DNA of 12,687 bases from Bacilli bacterium. GTDB taxonomy: Bacteria; Bacillota_I; Bacilli_A; RF39; UBA660. Shown piece after piece: positions 8,038 through 12,687 of this stretch (position 1 is its first letter; each line of letters starts with the position of its first letter). Below the pieces are notes generated by a model. It searched no databases. It was not told the origin of the DNA and was given only the letters and a program-made list of their open reading frames with translations. The DNA lies in assembly GCA_900766325.1 (NCBI GenBank), contig CAAFVA010000038.1, forward strand, positions 1 through 12,687. The letters run 5' to 3'. Position numbers and translations under genes: made by a program.

Positions 8038-8622
8038 CTAGCATGCCTTTATTATGTAATATCCTTTTTTCTTTTCTACTATTTCTACTTTATCATATAC
8101 TTCTTTCATATCACGAATTAAAGATTCCGCTCCCTGCTGTTTCCTAACAACTATCCACAGCTCTCCGTTTTCTTTTAAATACTTCTTTGCGTTCATTATG
8201 ATTTCGTATAATTTTTCTTTACCTACCCTAATTGGGGGATTAGATATAATATAATCGTATTTATCATTTATTTTTTCATACGCATCTGATTCAAACACGT
8301 TGGCTTTTAGTCCTTGTTCTTTTAGCGACATTTTTGATAAATGGATTGCTCTTTTATTAACGTCGGACATGTCCACGTCAAAACCTAAAAGTGATGCGTA
8401 TATTCCGATTGGTCCGCATCCGCAACCTATATCAAGAAGATGTTTTCCCTGTGGATAACCGTATTGAAAAGTGTTTAGCAAAAGTTCGGTACCAAAATCT
8501 AGCCTTCCTTTCGAAAAGACCCCGTTATCGGTGTAAAAATAATAATTAACATCATCAATAGCAACGTTTACTTTTTTTATCTCTGATTTTAAATTTTCTT
8601 CATTTGTAAAATAATGTGTCAT
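8038..8622 (-). CDS. ybxB: Class I SAM-dependent methyltransferase, YbxB/RsmC-like
   Basis: Probable S-adenosylmethionine-dependent methyltransferase of the RsmC/RlmG (MTS) type, which methylate guanine in rRNA; the exact target of the short Bacillus-type form is uncertain. With the start used here (194 residues), motif I is LLDIGCGCGPIG at 62-73, the catalytic N-P-P motif is NPPIRVGK at 128-135, and the end KKKGYYIIKA matches the Bacillus family as I remember it. Only the single C-terminal methyltransferase domain is present, unlike the two-domain E. coli RsmC. The frame opens at GTG 8634, but an extended -10 promoter puts the transcript start there, and GGTGAT (8631-8626) fits ATG 8622 as start. 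Its position just before rpoB is the one this gene has in Bacillus. Confidence 0.9.
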   Translation of the reverse strand: MTHYFTNEENLKSEIKKVNVAIDDVNYYFYTDNGVFSKGRLDFGTELLLNTFQYGYPQGKHLLDIGCGCGPIGIYASLLGFDVDMSDVNKRAIHLSKMSLKEQGLKANVFESDAYEKINDKYDYIISNPPIRVGKEKLYEIIMNAKKYLKENGELWIVVRKQQGAESLIRDMKEVYDKVEIVEKKKGYYIIKAC

Positions 8623-8640
8623 AATCATCACCACGTAAAA

Positions 8641-8648
8641 ATTATATC
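8641..8648 (-). promoter_or_regulatory. Extended -10 promoter of the methyltransferase gene
   Basis: The minus strand carries TGATATAAT, a perfect TGnTATAAT extended -10 (the hexamer is 8646-8641). Seventeen bases upstream the -35 position holds only a weak TTTAGT, which fits an extended -10 promoter. The predicted start near 8634 leaves a leader of about 12 bases before ATG 8622. It lies between the kinase-like gene and the methyltransferase gene. Confidence 0.5.
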
Positions 8649-8689
8649 ACAAACAAAAAGATTACTAAATAAATTAATGTTCTTTGGTT

Positions 8690-9466
8690 TTAAAAACTTT
8701 TTTTCACAAACGAACGAAAAGGGCTATCTTCAGATAATTCTTCTAATAAGTAATCGTTATACACTCTAATAAAGTCAGTATCATAATATTCATTTTCTTT
8801 TTTTAAATCATAACATAATAATATTTTATCAGTTATTTTTGGATCTTCCATACCAGTTAATTTTAACATTTCAGATGGTTTAGTATCAGTAAACTCTAAA
8901 CTTAATGACGTACACATATTAAACCACATAATAGCCAAAAGATATAAATCAGCATTTTTCGTAAATTTTTTATTAGAACGATATTTTTTCTCATTTATAA
9001 ATCCTGAGTTTTGAAGTTTATAACTCCAAGCAAAAGAATTATAGTCCTTAATTTGACAATCTTCATAATCAATTAAAAACATCTCAAAAGTTTCAGGATT
9101 ATATTTTAAGTTGCCTTCGGATAGAAAATCTAAAAAAACAACACCGTTTTTATGGCCCTCACGTAATGTTTTATTTAAATTTGTTAAACACTTTGATATA
9201 ACTTCAAACGAGAAAAAGTCTTTAGAAATATCATAACAAAAATCAGGGTAATCAACATACTTAGTGTATATTTCCCTTACCTGTCCATCTTTAACTTCAT
9301 AATCATATGGCGTTATGAATCCCGGAATTTTTCTTAATTCATCTTTAAGCTCTAACTTACCAAGTAAAACAAAATTTCTTTCTTTTGTTAAATTCTTATA
9401 TTGTTTGGAGACATAATTACCATATCTTACTACTCTGGTTCGATTATCATCTTTTAAAATTTTCAT
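8690..9466 (-). CDS. Protein-kinase-fold protein of unknown role
   Basis: A 258-residue soluble protein with a divergent protein-kinase-like pattern. K21 (VSKQY) and E29 could be the ATP-anchoring Lys and helix-C Glu. The segment HKNGVVFLDFLSEGN (105-119) resembles a catalytic loop with D113 and N119, but the His-Arg of HRD is Phe-Leu and the Asp-Asn spacing is one residue longer than usual. LIDYED (131-136) stands at the DFG position with D133. KNADLYLLAIMWF (170-182) resembles the conserved kinase helix-F segment around D173. No glycine-rich loop is evident. The key acidic residues survive, so it may be active on a protein or a small molecule; a pseudokinase is also possible. ATG 9466 has AAGGAG about 7 bases upstream. 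It has its own promoter and is not normally found between rplL and ybxB. Confidence 0.65.
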   Translation of the reverse strand: MKILKDDNRTRVVRYGNYVSKQYKNLTKERNFVLLGKLELKDELRKIPGFITPYDYEVKDGQVREIYTKYVDYPDFCYDISKDFFSFEVISKCLTNLNKTLREGHKNGVVFLDFLSEGNLKYNPETFEMFLIDYEDCQIKDYNSFAWSYKLQNSGFINEKKYRSNKKFTKNADLYLLAIMWFNMCTSLSLEFTDTKPSEMLKLTGMEDPKITDKILLCYDLKKENEYYDTDFIRVYNDYLLEELSEDSPFRSFVKKSF

Positions 9467-9488
9467 AACGTTCTCCTTTGCCAGTAAT

Positions 9489-9516
9489 ATTATATACCAA
9501 TTTAAAATGTGGTCAA
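9489..9516 (-). promoter_or_regulatory. Promoter of the kinase-like gene
   Basis: Minus strand: -35 TTGACC (9516-9511), a 16-base spacer and a perfect -10 TATAAT (9494-9489). The predicted start is near 9482, giving a leader of about 16 bases that holds the AAGGAG ribosome-binding site. The -35 begins one base after the T-run of the rplL terminator. The spacer contains the 14-base word ATTTTAAATTGGTA, also found at the rpoB promoter. Confidence 0.65.
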
Positions 9517-9517
9517 G

Positions 9518-9552
9518 AAAAAAAGAACCACAAATTAAATTGTAGCTCTTTT
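9518..9552 (-). terminator. Rho-independent terminator of rplJL
   Basis: Minus strand: a 13-base arm (9552-9540, AAAAGAGCTACAA) pairs with 9533-9521 (TTGTGGTTCTTTT), with two G-T wobbles, around a six-base loop and followed by T residues. It lies about 20 bases after the rplL stop and separates the stalk-protein operon from the genes that follow. Confidence 0.8.
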
Positions 9553-9571
9553 AAAGTACTTATTAACTAAC

Positions 9572-9943
9572 TTACGCTAGTTCAACGGTTGCGCCAGCTT
9601 CTTCTAACTTAGCTTTGATGTCGTTAGCTTCATCCATTGGAGCATTTTCCTTAACGTTTCCGCCTTCATCAGCTAACTTCTTAGCTTCCATTAAACCTAA
9701 ACCAGTAATATCTCTGATTGCTTTAATTACTTGGATCTTAGCTGATCCAGCATCTTTTAATACTACGGTAGCAGAAGTTTTTTCTTCTTCTTGAGCAGCA
9801 CCTTGTGCTGGTGCAGCAGCCACAGCAACAGCTGATGGATCTACTCCAAATTCCTCCTTCATAGCGTCTACTAATTCTTTAACTTCAAGAATTTTCATTT
9901 CCTTAATTGCATCAATAATTTCTTGTGTACTTAATTTTGCCAT
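9572..9943 (-). CDS. rplL: 50S ribosomal protein L7/L12
   Basis: Flexible stalk protein of the 50S subunit, which recruits translational GTPases. At 123 residues it has the normal length. An N-terminal dimerisation and L10-binding region (about 1-32) is followed by an alanine-rich hinge with an acidic patch (about 38-55) and a conserved C-terminal domain (about 56-123). That domain includes the helix pair around KIQVIKAIRDITGLGLMEAK, which contacts elongation factors. The ATG has AAGGAGG ten bases upstream. It follows rplJ by 21 bases and is co-transcribed with it; several L12 copies are needed per L10, and this strong ribosome-binding site fits that. A terminator follows. Confidence 0.98.
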   Translation of the reverse strand: MAKLSTQEIIDAIKEMKILEVKELVDAMKEEFGVDPSAVAVAAAPAQGAAQEEEKTSATVVLKDAGSAKIQVIKAIRDITGLGLMEAKKLADEGGNVKENAPMDEANDIKAKLEEAGATVELA

Positions 9944-9964
9944 TTTTTCTTTTCCTCCTTATTT

Positions 9965-10465
9965 TTAATTATTTTCTTCTTCTAGATTTTTAGCATGTAA
10001 ATCTAAACATATTGCAACGTTTCTAACATGCTCCATTAAACCAGCTGCAAACATAGTAAGTAATCCATCTCTTGATGGTACTTTAGCTAATTCGTTTAGC
10101 ACGTCTAAGTTTGCTTCTTTTCCATCAACGTAACCACCTTTTAGCTCTAATGCCGGATGAGTCTTAGCAAAATCTGCTAAAACCTTTATAGGGGCAATAG
10201 CATCTTGTGATGTTGCAAGTGCCGATGGACCTTCTAAGCAATTATCTAACTTTATAGATAATTCATCAAACGCTCTTTTTGTCAAAGTATTTTTATACAC
10301 TTTATAAGAAGATTCTTGTTCACGAAGTTTGCGACGAAGTTCCACGATTTCAGCATCAGTTAAACCACGATAGTCAAACAAGATAGCACTGTTAGAATTT
10401 TTAACACGCTCTACGATTTCGTTAACAATTTCTTTTTTCTTATCTATAATCGCTTGATTTGCCAT
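9965..10465 (-). CDS. rplJ: 50S ribosomal protein L10
   Basis: Base of the ribosomal stalk; it binds 23S rRNA near L11 and carries the L12 dimers. The protein is 166 residues, the usual length. Typical features are the SAILFDYRGLTDAEIVELRRKLRE segment at about 26-49, YKVYKNTLTKRAF at about 54-66, and a charged C-terminal helix (after about 130) that binds L12. ATG 10465 is preceded by AAGGAGGG. It is the first gene of rplJL and is preceded by a leader of about 174 bases with the L10-binding fold and an attenuator. The L10(L12)4 complex should therefore repress its own operon, as established for Bacillus. Confidence 0.98.
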   Translation of the reverse strand: MANQAIIDKKKEIVNEIVERVKNSNSAILFDYRGLTDAEIVELRRKLREQESSYKVYKNTLTKRAFDELSIKLDNCLEGPSALATSQDAIAPIKVLADFAKTHPALELKGGYVDGKEANLDVLNELAKVPSRDGLLTMFAAGLMEHVRNVAICLDLHAKNLEEENN

Positions 10466-10502
10466 GTTTTTCCCTCCTTTTTAGTAATAAGTACCTAATT
10501 AA

Positions 10503-10530
10503 AAGATCTTCACAAAGACGTGAAGACCTT
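10503..10530 (-). terminator. Attenuator terminator in the L10 leader
   Basis: Minus strand: AAGGTCTTCAC (10530-10520) pairs with GTGAAGATCTT (10513-10503) over 11 base pairs with one G-T, around a six-base loop, and is followed by TTAATT. It stands about 40 bases before rplJ. Its 5' arm is shared with an alternative pairing upstream (10522-10560), which makes it a switchable attenuator. Confidence 0.8.
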
Positions 10531-10640
10531 AAAATCCTAATTATGAATTTTCTCGTCCTCGGTAGGAATATTAGTTACGCGAATTTATCGCTCCTACTGT
10601 CTTTGGTACTATATAATTACGCCATAAAGGCAATAACTAT
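10503..10640 (-). promoter_or_regulatory. L10 (rplJL) leader with autoregulatory attenuator
   Basis: Cis-acting RNA that senses free L10(L12)4. From its 5' end it has a first hairpin (ATAGTTATTGCC at 10640-10629 against GGCGTAATTATAT). Then comes the family-typical AGTACCAAAGACAG (10610-10597) and GTAGGA...TCCTAC paired across an inner GCGA/TCGC hairpin, then CCGAGGACGAG. The antiterminator can be drawn as GAGGAC (10560-10555) with GTCTTC (10527-10522), plus AAAATTC (10551-10545) with GGATTTT (10537-10531). It competes with the terminator for 10522-10527. In Bacillus, L10(L12)4 binding is known to favour the terminator. The recognition motif is conserved enough for a firm call; the exact pairings are my reading. 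Confidence 0.85.
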
Positions 10641-10644
10641 TCAT

Positions 10645-10673
10645 ATTTTATATTATTTATTATTATTTGTCAA
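10645..10673 (-). promoter_or_regulatory. rplJL promoter, -35 inside the end of rplA
   Basis: Minus strand: a perfect -35 TTGACA (10673-10668) formed by the last rplA codons for Phe-Asp-Lys, a 17-base spacer, and -10 TAAAAT (10650-10645). The predicted start is near 10638, right at the first leader hairpin. No terminator separates rplA from it, so rplKA transcripts may also read into the L10 leader. Confidence 0.65.
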
Positions 10674-11361
10674 ATGAACTTAAATCAACCTTAATACCAG
10701 GTCCCATCGTTGATGCTAACGATACGTTCTTTAAATAAACTCCTTTAGCAGCTTGTGGCTTAGACTTAATTATTACGTCCATAAAAGCATTAACGTTATC
10801 CTCTAACTGCTTTTCAGTAAATGATACCTTACCAACGATGGCATGAACGTTTGCGTATGAATCAGTACGATACTCAACACGTCCTTTTTTTACGTCCTCA
10901 ACGGCTTTTTTAGTATCCATCGTAACGGTTCCGGTTTTTGGATTAGGCATTAATCCTTTTGGGCCTAAGACCTTACCTAGTTTACCTAAAAGTGGCATCA
11001 TCTCAGGAGTTGCAATGATAACGTCAAAATCAAACCAGTTTTCCTTTTCAATTTTCGTAATCATATCAACGTCACCAACATAGTCAGCGGCAGCATCAAT
11101 TGCTGCTTTTGCAGCATCACCTTTTGCTAAAACCAAAACCTTCTTAGCTTTACCGGTTCCATGAGGTAGTACGATAGCACCTCTTAACTGTTGATCGTTC
11201 TTTTTCGTATCCAAGTTCAATCTAACTGCTATTTCAACGGTTGCATCAAACTTAGAAACAGAAGTTTCCTTCACTAATTTTACGGCTTCTTCAAGCGGAT
11301 AAAGTTTACCTTTTTCTAACTTACCCAAAGCCTCTTGATACTTCTTGCTTTTCTTTTTCAT
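10663..11361 (-). CDS. rplA: 50S ribosomal protein L1
   Basis: Forms the mobile L1 stalk of the 50S subunit next to the E site and helps move deacylated tRNA. In many bacteria it is also the repressor of the L11-L1 operon. It is 232 residues, the family's normal length. The signature GPKGLMPNPKTGTV is at 133-146, and RNA-contacting regions occur at both ends (for example KFDATVEIAVRLN at 37-49 and GKVSFTEKQLEDN in the C-terminal part). ATG 11361 has GGGAGGT about 8 bases upstream. That site is immediately next to a stem-loop resembling the L1-binding site (11377-11404), which suggests self-repression at translation. It follows rplK by 75 bases. Confidence 0.98.
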   Translation of the reverse strand: MKKKSKKYQEALGKLEKGKLYPLEEAVKLVKETSVSKFDATVEIAVRLNLDTKKNDQQLRGAIVLPHGTGKAKKVLVLAKGDAAKAAIDAAADYVGDVDMITKIEKENWFDFDVIIATPEMMPLLGKLGKVLGPKGLMPNPKTGTVTMDTKKAVEDVKKGRVEYRTDSYANVHAIVGKVSFTEKQLEDNVNAFMDVIIKSKPQAAKGVYLKNVSLASTMGPGIKVDLSSFDK

Positions 11362-11369
11362 TTTTTCTT

Positions 11370-11404
11370 ACCTCCCTGTGGTATAAGCGGATTTTCCTCC
11401 CACA
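11370..11404 (-). promoter_or_regulatory. Putative L1-binding stem-loop next to the rplA ribosome-binding site
   Basis: Minus strand: TGTGG (11404-11400) pairs with CCACA (11381-11377). Inside are GAGGAAAATCC, which can form a GGA/TCC mini-stem, and an unpaired GCTTATA strand. A stem with a GGAG-containing asymmetric internal loop is the general shape of L1 sites on rRNA and mRNA. The rplA Shine-Dalgarno (GGGAGGT, 11376-11370) begins one base after the stem closes, so bound L1 would hinder initiation. The protein assignment is inferred from resemblance and position. Confidence 0.5.
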
Positions 11405-11436
11405 TAGATAAATCTATATGTATTTTTGTTAAACTA

Positions 11437-11862
11437 CTAATCTTTAATTTCAATACCCATGTTCTTAGCGGTACCAGAAACAATCTTTATTGCTTCTTCT
11501 ACATCGTACGCGTTTAAGTCAGGTAATTTAATTTCTGCAATTTCCTTAAGTTGCTCTTTGGTAATACTTCCAACGATTTCTTTTGAACCCTTAGAAGAAC
11601 CAGACTTAATTTTAGCATATTTCTTAAGTAGAAATGGTGTTGGTGGGGTCAAAAATCTAAGTTCGAAACTTCTATCGTCATAAACGGAAATTTCAACTGG
11701 AATAATATCTCCCATCTTATCTTTAGTTGCATCATTGTACTTTACACAAAACTCACCTGAGTTTATTCCTAATGGACCTAATGCGGTACCAACTGGTGGA
11801 GCAGGTGTAGCTTTTCCTGCAGGTAACTGCAACGTTAATTTTCTAATTAATTCTTTTGCCAC
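11437..11862 (-). CDS. rplK: 50S ribosomal protein L11
   Basis: Binds the GTPase-associated region of 23S rRNA at the base of the L12 stalk and is needed for the stringent response. The 141-residue protein shows the N-terminal PAGKATPAPPVG (14-25), the linker DDRSFELRFLTPPTPFLLKK, and the C-terminal rRNA-binding domain with GSKEIVGSIT and LPDLNAYDVEEAIKIVSGTA. Residue 26 is Thr where the family usually has Pro (VGPALG). The frame extends to GTG 11871, but that lies within the Shine-Dalgarno itself (AGGAGGTG). GTG 11862, eight bases beyond GGAGG, gives the canonical start MAKELIRK. It follows nusG after 159 bases of regulatory DNA and precedes rplA. Confidence 0.97.
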   Translation of the reverse strand: MAKELIRKLTLQLPAGKATPAPPVGTALGPLGINSGEFCVKYNDATKDKMGDIIPVEISVYDDRSFELRFLTPPTPFLLKKYAKIKSGSSKGSKEIVGSITKEQLKEIAEIKLPDLNAYDVEEAIKIVSGTAKNMGIEIKD

Positions 11863-11893
11863 GAAAAACACCTCCTATAATTATTTTTTCGCG

Positions 11894-11934
11894 AGTGGTC
11901 AAATAGCTATTGTTTTAAATCCGCGCCTCCCACT
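11894..11934 (-). promoter_or_regulatory. Putative L1-binding stem in the rplK leader
   Basis: Minus strand: AGTGG (11934-11930) pairs with CCACT (11898-11894), and GAGG directly follows the 5' arm. This is the same GTGGGAGG...CCAC arrangement as in the rplK-rplA gap, with a longer interior. It lies about 32 bases before the rplK start. A position ahead of the first gene suits feedback by L1 on the whole rplK-rplA message. Assignment is by resemblance to L1 sites and to its second copy. Confidence 0.45.
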
Positions 11935-11950
11935 AATTTTCTTTCATCAT

Positions 11951-11967
11951 CTATATAAAATATATAG
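11951..11967 (-). other. Small perfect hairpin in the rplK leader
   Basis: CTATATA and TATATAG form a 7-base-pair stem around three bases. It is AT-only and has no T-run after it, so it is not a terminator. It lies at the predicted 5' end of the rplK transcript, upstream of the L1-like stem, and may protect the end of the mRNA or simply be chance in AT-rich DNA. Confidence 0.3.
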
Positions 11968-11978
11968 CTGCGACTTTA

Positions 11979-12008
11979 ATTTTATCACAGCACATATGAT
12001 AAAAGCAA
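11979..12008 (-). promoter_or_regulatory. Probable rplK-rplA promoter
   Basis: Minus strand: -35 TTGCTT (12008-12003), an 18-base spacer ending in TGA, and -10 TAAAAT (11984-11979). This makes an extended -10 (TGnTAAAAT) with a half-consensus -35. The predicted start is near 11972, about 110 bases before rplK. The -10 lies in one arm of a perfect 8-base inverted repeat (11980-11987 with 11997-12004), which could also be an operator. Confidence 0.45.
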
Positions 12009-12021
12009 TAGTTTTTTATAA

Positions 12022-12561
12022 TTATTCCTTCGTAAACTGAGTAAGTTCTAACTCAACGTTTGTTTCTTGTCCGAACAAGTCAATCGCAACGGTGGCCTTA
12101 CCAGCATCTAAATTTATATCAATTATCTTACCAGCCAACATCTTAAACGGACCATCAGTTATCTTAACATTGTCCCCAACTTCATAATTAACAACAACGT
12201 TTTCACCAGTATAACCAATTTCTTTAAATATTCTTTCAACCTCATCATCTTGTAAAGGAATTGGTTTAGCACCCTTACCGGATGATCCTAAAAATCCGGT
12301 TACACCAGGTGTGTTACGCACGATGTACCAAGACTCATCTGACATAATCATCTCTACTAAGACATAACCTGGAAATAGTTTTTTTACCTTTTCTTTTTTC
12401 TTGCCATCTTTAATTTCAACTTCTTTTCTTTCGGGAACGATTACCCTAAATATGTTTTCTTGCATTTCCATTGAGTTAATTCTCATGTCAAGTTTTTCTT
12501 TAACCTTAGATTCATGTCCTGAATAAGTATTAACAACGTACCATTTTTTCTCTTCTTCCAT
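12022..12561 (-). CDS. nusG: Transcription termination/antitermination factor NusG
   Basis: Elongation factor that binds the RNA polymerase clamp and, through its KOW domain, the ribosome or Rho. With ATG 12561 the protein is 179 residues, the usual size. The NGN domain starts at KKWYVVNTYSGHESKVKEKL and holds the conserved KKLFPGYVLVEM and NTPGVTGFLG segments. The KOW domain is at about 122-178 (VGDNVKITDGPFKMLAGKI). The frame extends to a TTG at 12570, only about 4 bases from AAGGAG (12580-12575); ATG 12561 is 13 bases away and one base after the secE stop. Neither spacing is ideal. ATG is preferred because it gives the standard N-terminus and allows coupling to secE. Confidence 0.95.
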   Translation of the reverse strand: MEEEKKWYVVNTYSGHESKVKEKLDMRINSMEMQENIFRVIVPERKEVEIKDGKKKEKVKKLFPGYVLVEMIMSDESWYIVRNTPGVTGFLGSSGKGAKPIPLQDDEVERIFKEIGYTGENVVVNYEVGDNVKITDGPFKMLAGKIIDINLDAGKATVAIDLFGQETNVELELTQFTKE

Positions 12562-12562
12562 C

Positions 12563-12687
12563 TTAACCAACTAACTCCTTTACATATGATAATAAAGCTA
12601 TAAGTAAATCCGTTCCAACAAAGAATATACATATGAAAAGCATAAATACTAAAGTTGCAACAGAATACTTAAATAAATTTTTTTTAG
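12563..12687 (-). CDS. secE: Preprotein translocase subunit SecE, C-terminal part (cut by window edge)
   Basis: The last 40 codons of a small membrane protein run in from the right edge and stop at TAA 12565-12563. The sequence KKNLFKYSVATLVFMLFICI continues into FFVGTDLLIALLSYVKEL. That is one hydrophobic membrane span with an aspartate at its outer end, the pattern of SecE, the clamp subunit of the SecYEG channel. Its place directly before nusG is the usual one. The frame is too short to have been an obvious gene by length alone; identity rests on the span, the Asp and the context. Confidence 0.88.
   Translation of the reverse strand, partial: KKNLFKYSVATLVFMLFICIFFVGTDLLIALLSYVKELVG

Noticed and set aside
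8646..8689. Possible terminator between the kinase-like gene and the methyltransferase gene (AAAGA...TCTTTTT).
   Set aside because: Only five A/T-rich base pairs close the stem, the interior has mismatches, and there is no GC-rich part. The T-run is interrupted. It is too weak to call; co-transcription of the two genes remains possible.
9780..9835. Repetitive GCAGC/alanine-rich stretch that could look like a DNA repeat.
   Set aside because: It encodes the ordinary alanine-rich hinge of L7/L12.
10459..10677. A 72-codon plus-strand open frame across the L10 leader.
   Set aside because: The bases are explained by the L10 leader structure on the opposite strand; there is no ribosome-binding site and the product is a low-complexity artefact.
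11862..11871. Longer L11 starting at GTG 11871 (MFFVAKEL).
   Set aside because: That GTG is part of the Shine-Dalgarno sequence AGGAGGTG. The next GTG gives the standard L11 N-terminus with correct spacing.

Overview
This window is a core-genome segment of a low-GC Gram-positive (Bacillota) bacterium. All twelve coding regions lie on the minus strand, so transcription runs from high to low coordinates. In transcription order they are secE (partial), nusG, rplK, rplA, rplJ, rplL, a kinase-like gene, a YbxB/RsmC-type methyltransferase, rpoB, rpoC, an unrecognised 140-residue gene, and a second unrecognised gene cut by the left edge. The order secE-nusG-rplK-rplA-rplJ-rplL-ybxB-rpoB-rpoC is that of Bacillus, apart from the inserted kinase-like gene and the lack of the usual ribosomal-protein genes right after rpoC. 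AT-rich spacers, AT-rich third codon positions, Bacillus-type Shine-Dalgarno sites and the RpoB/RpoC lengths (1212 and 1210 residues) fit Bacilli or a mollicute-related lineage such as RF39, Acholeplasma or Izemoplasma relatives. UGA is used as a stop and the long genes contain no in-frame UGA, so the standard bacterial code is used and not the Mycoplasma code. RpoB carries Asn at the E. coli His526 position, as I recall for mollicutes.

Right part (about 9520-12687): secretion, elongation and 50S-stalk genes. secE and nusG are nearly fused (TAA-G-ATG). rplK and rplA each follow a similar GTGGGAGG...CCAC stem that looks like an L1-binding autoregulatory site. rplJ-rplL are driven by a promoter whose -35 box lies inside the end of rplA. 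They are controlled by an L10-type leader whose terminator and antiterminator pairings can both be drawn from the sequence.

Middle part (about 7900-9520): a protein-kinase-fold protein of unknown role and a small-molecule methyltransferase. Each has its own promoter, and terminators bound the pair. The usual rplJL-rpoBC co-transcription is therefore probably broken here, with rpoBC having its own strong promoter (TTGACA, 17 bp, TAATAT).

Left part (1-7900): rpoB and rpoC overlap by one base and end in a terminator that includes the rpoC stop codon. A new consensus promoter directly abuts that terminator and drives two small unknown genes that look translationally coupled.

Most of the window is ordinary housekeeping DNA. 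The items that stand out are: two natural drug-target substitutions (RpoB H526N equivalent, L11 P26T equivalent); the regulatory RNA structures; the compact terminator/promoter junctions; the kinase-like insertion; and the unknown pair after rpoC. I found no CRISPR array, insertion sequence, tRNA, rRNA or defence system.
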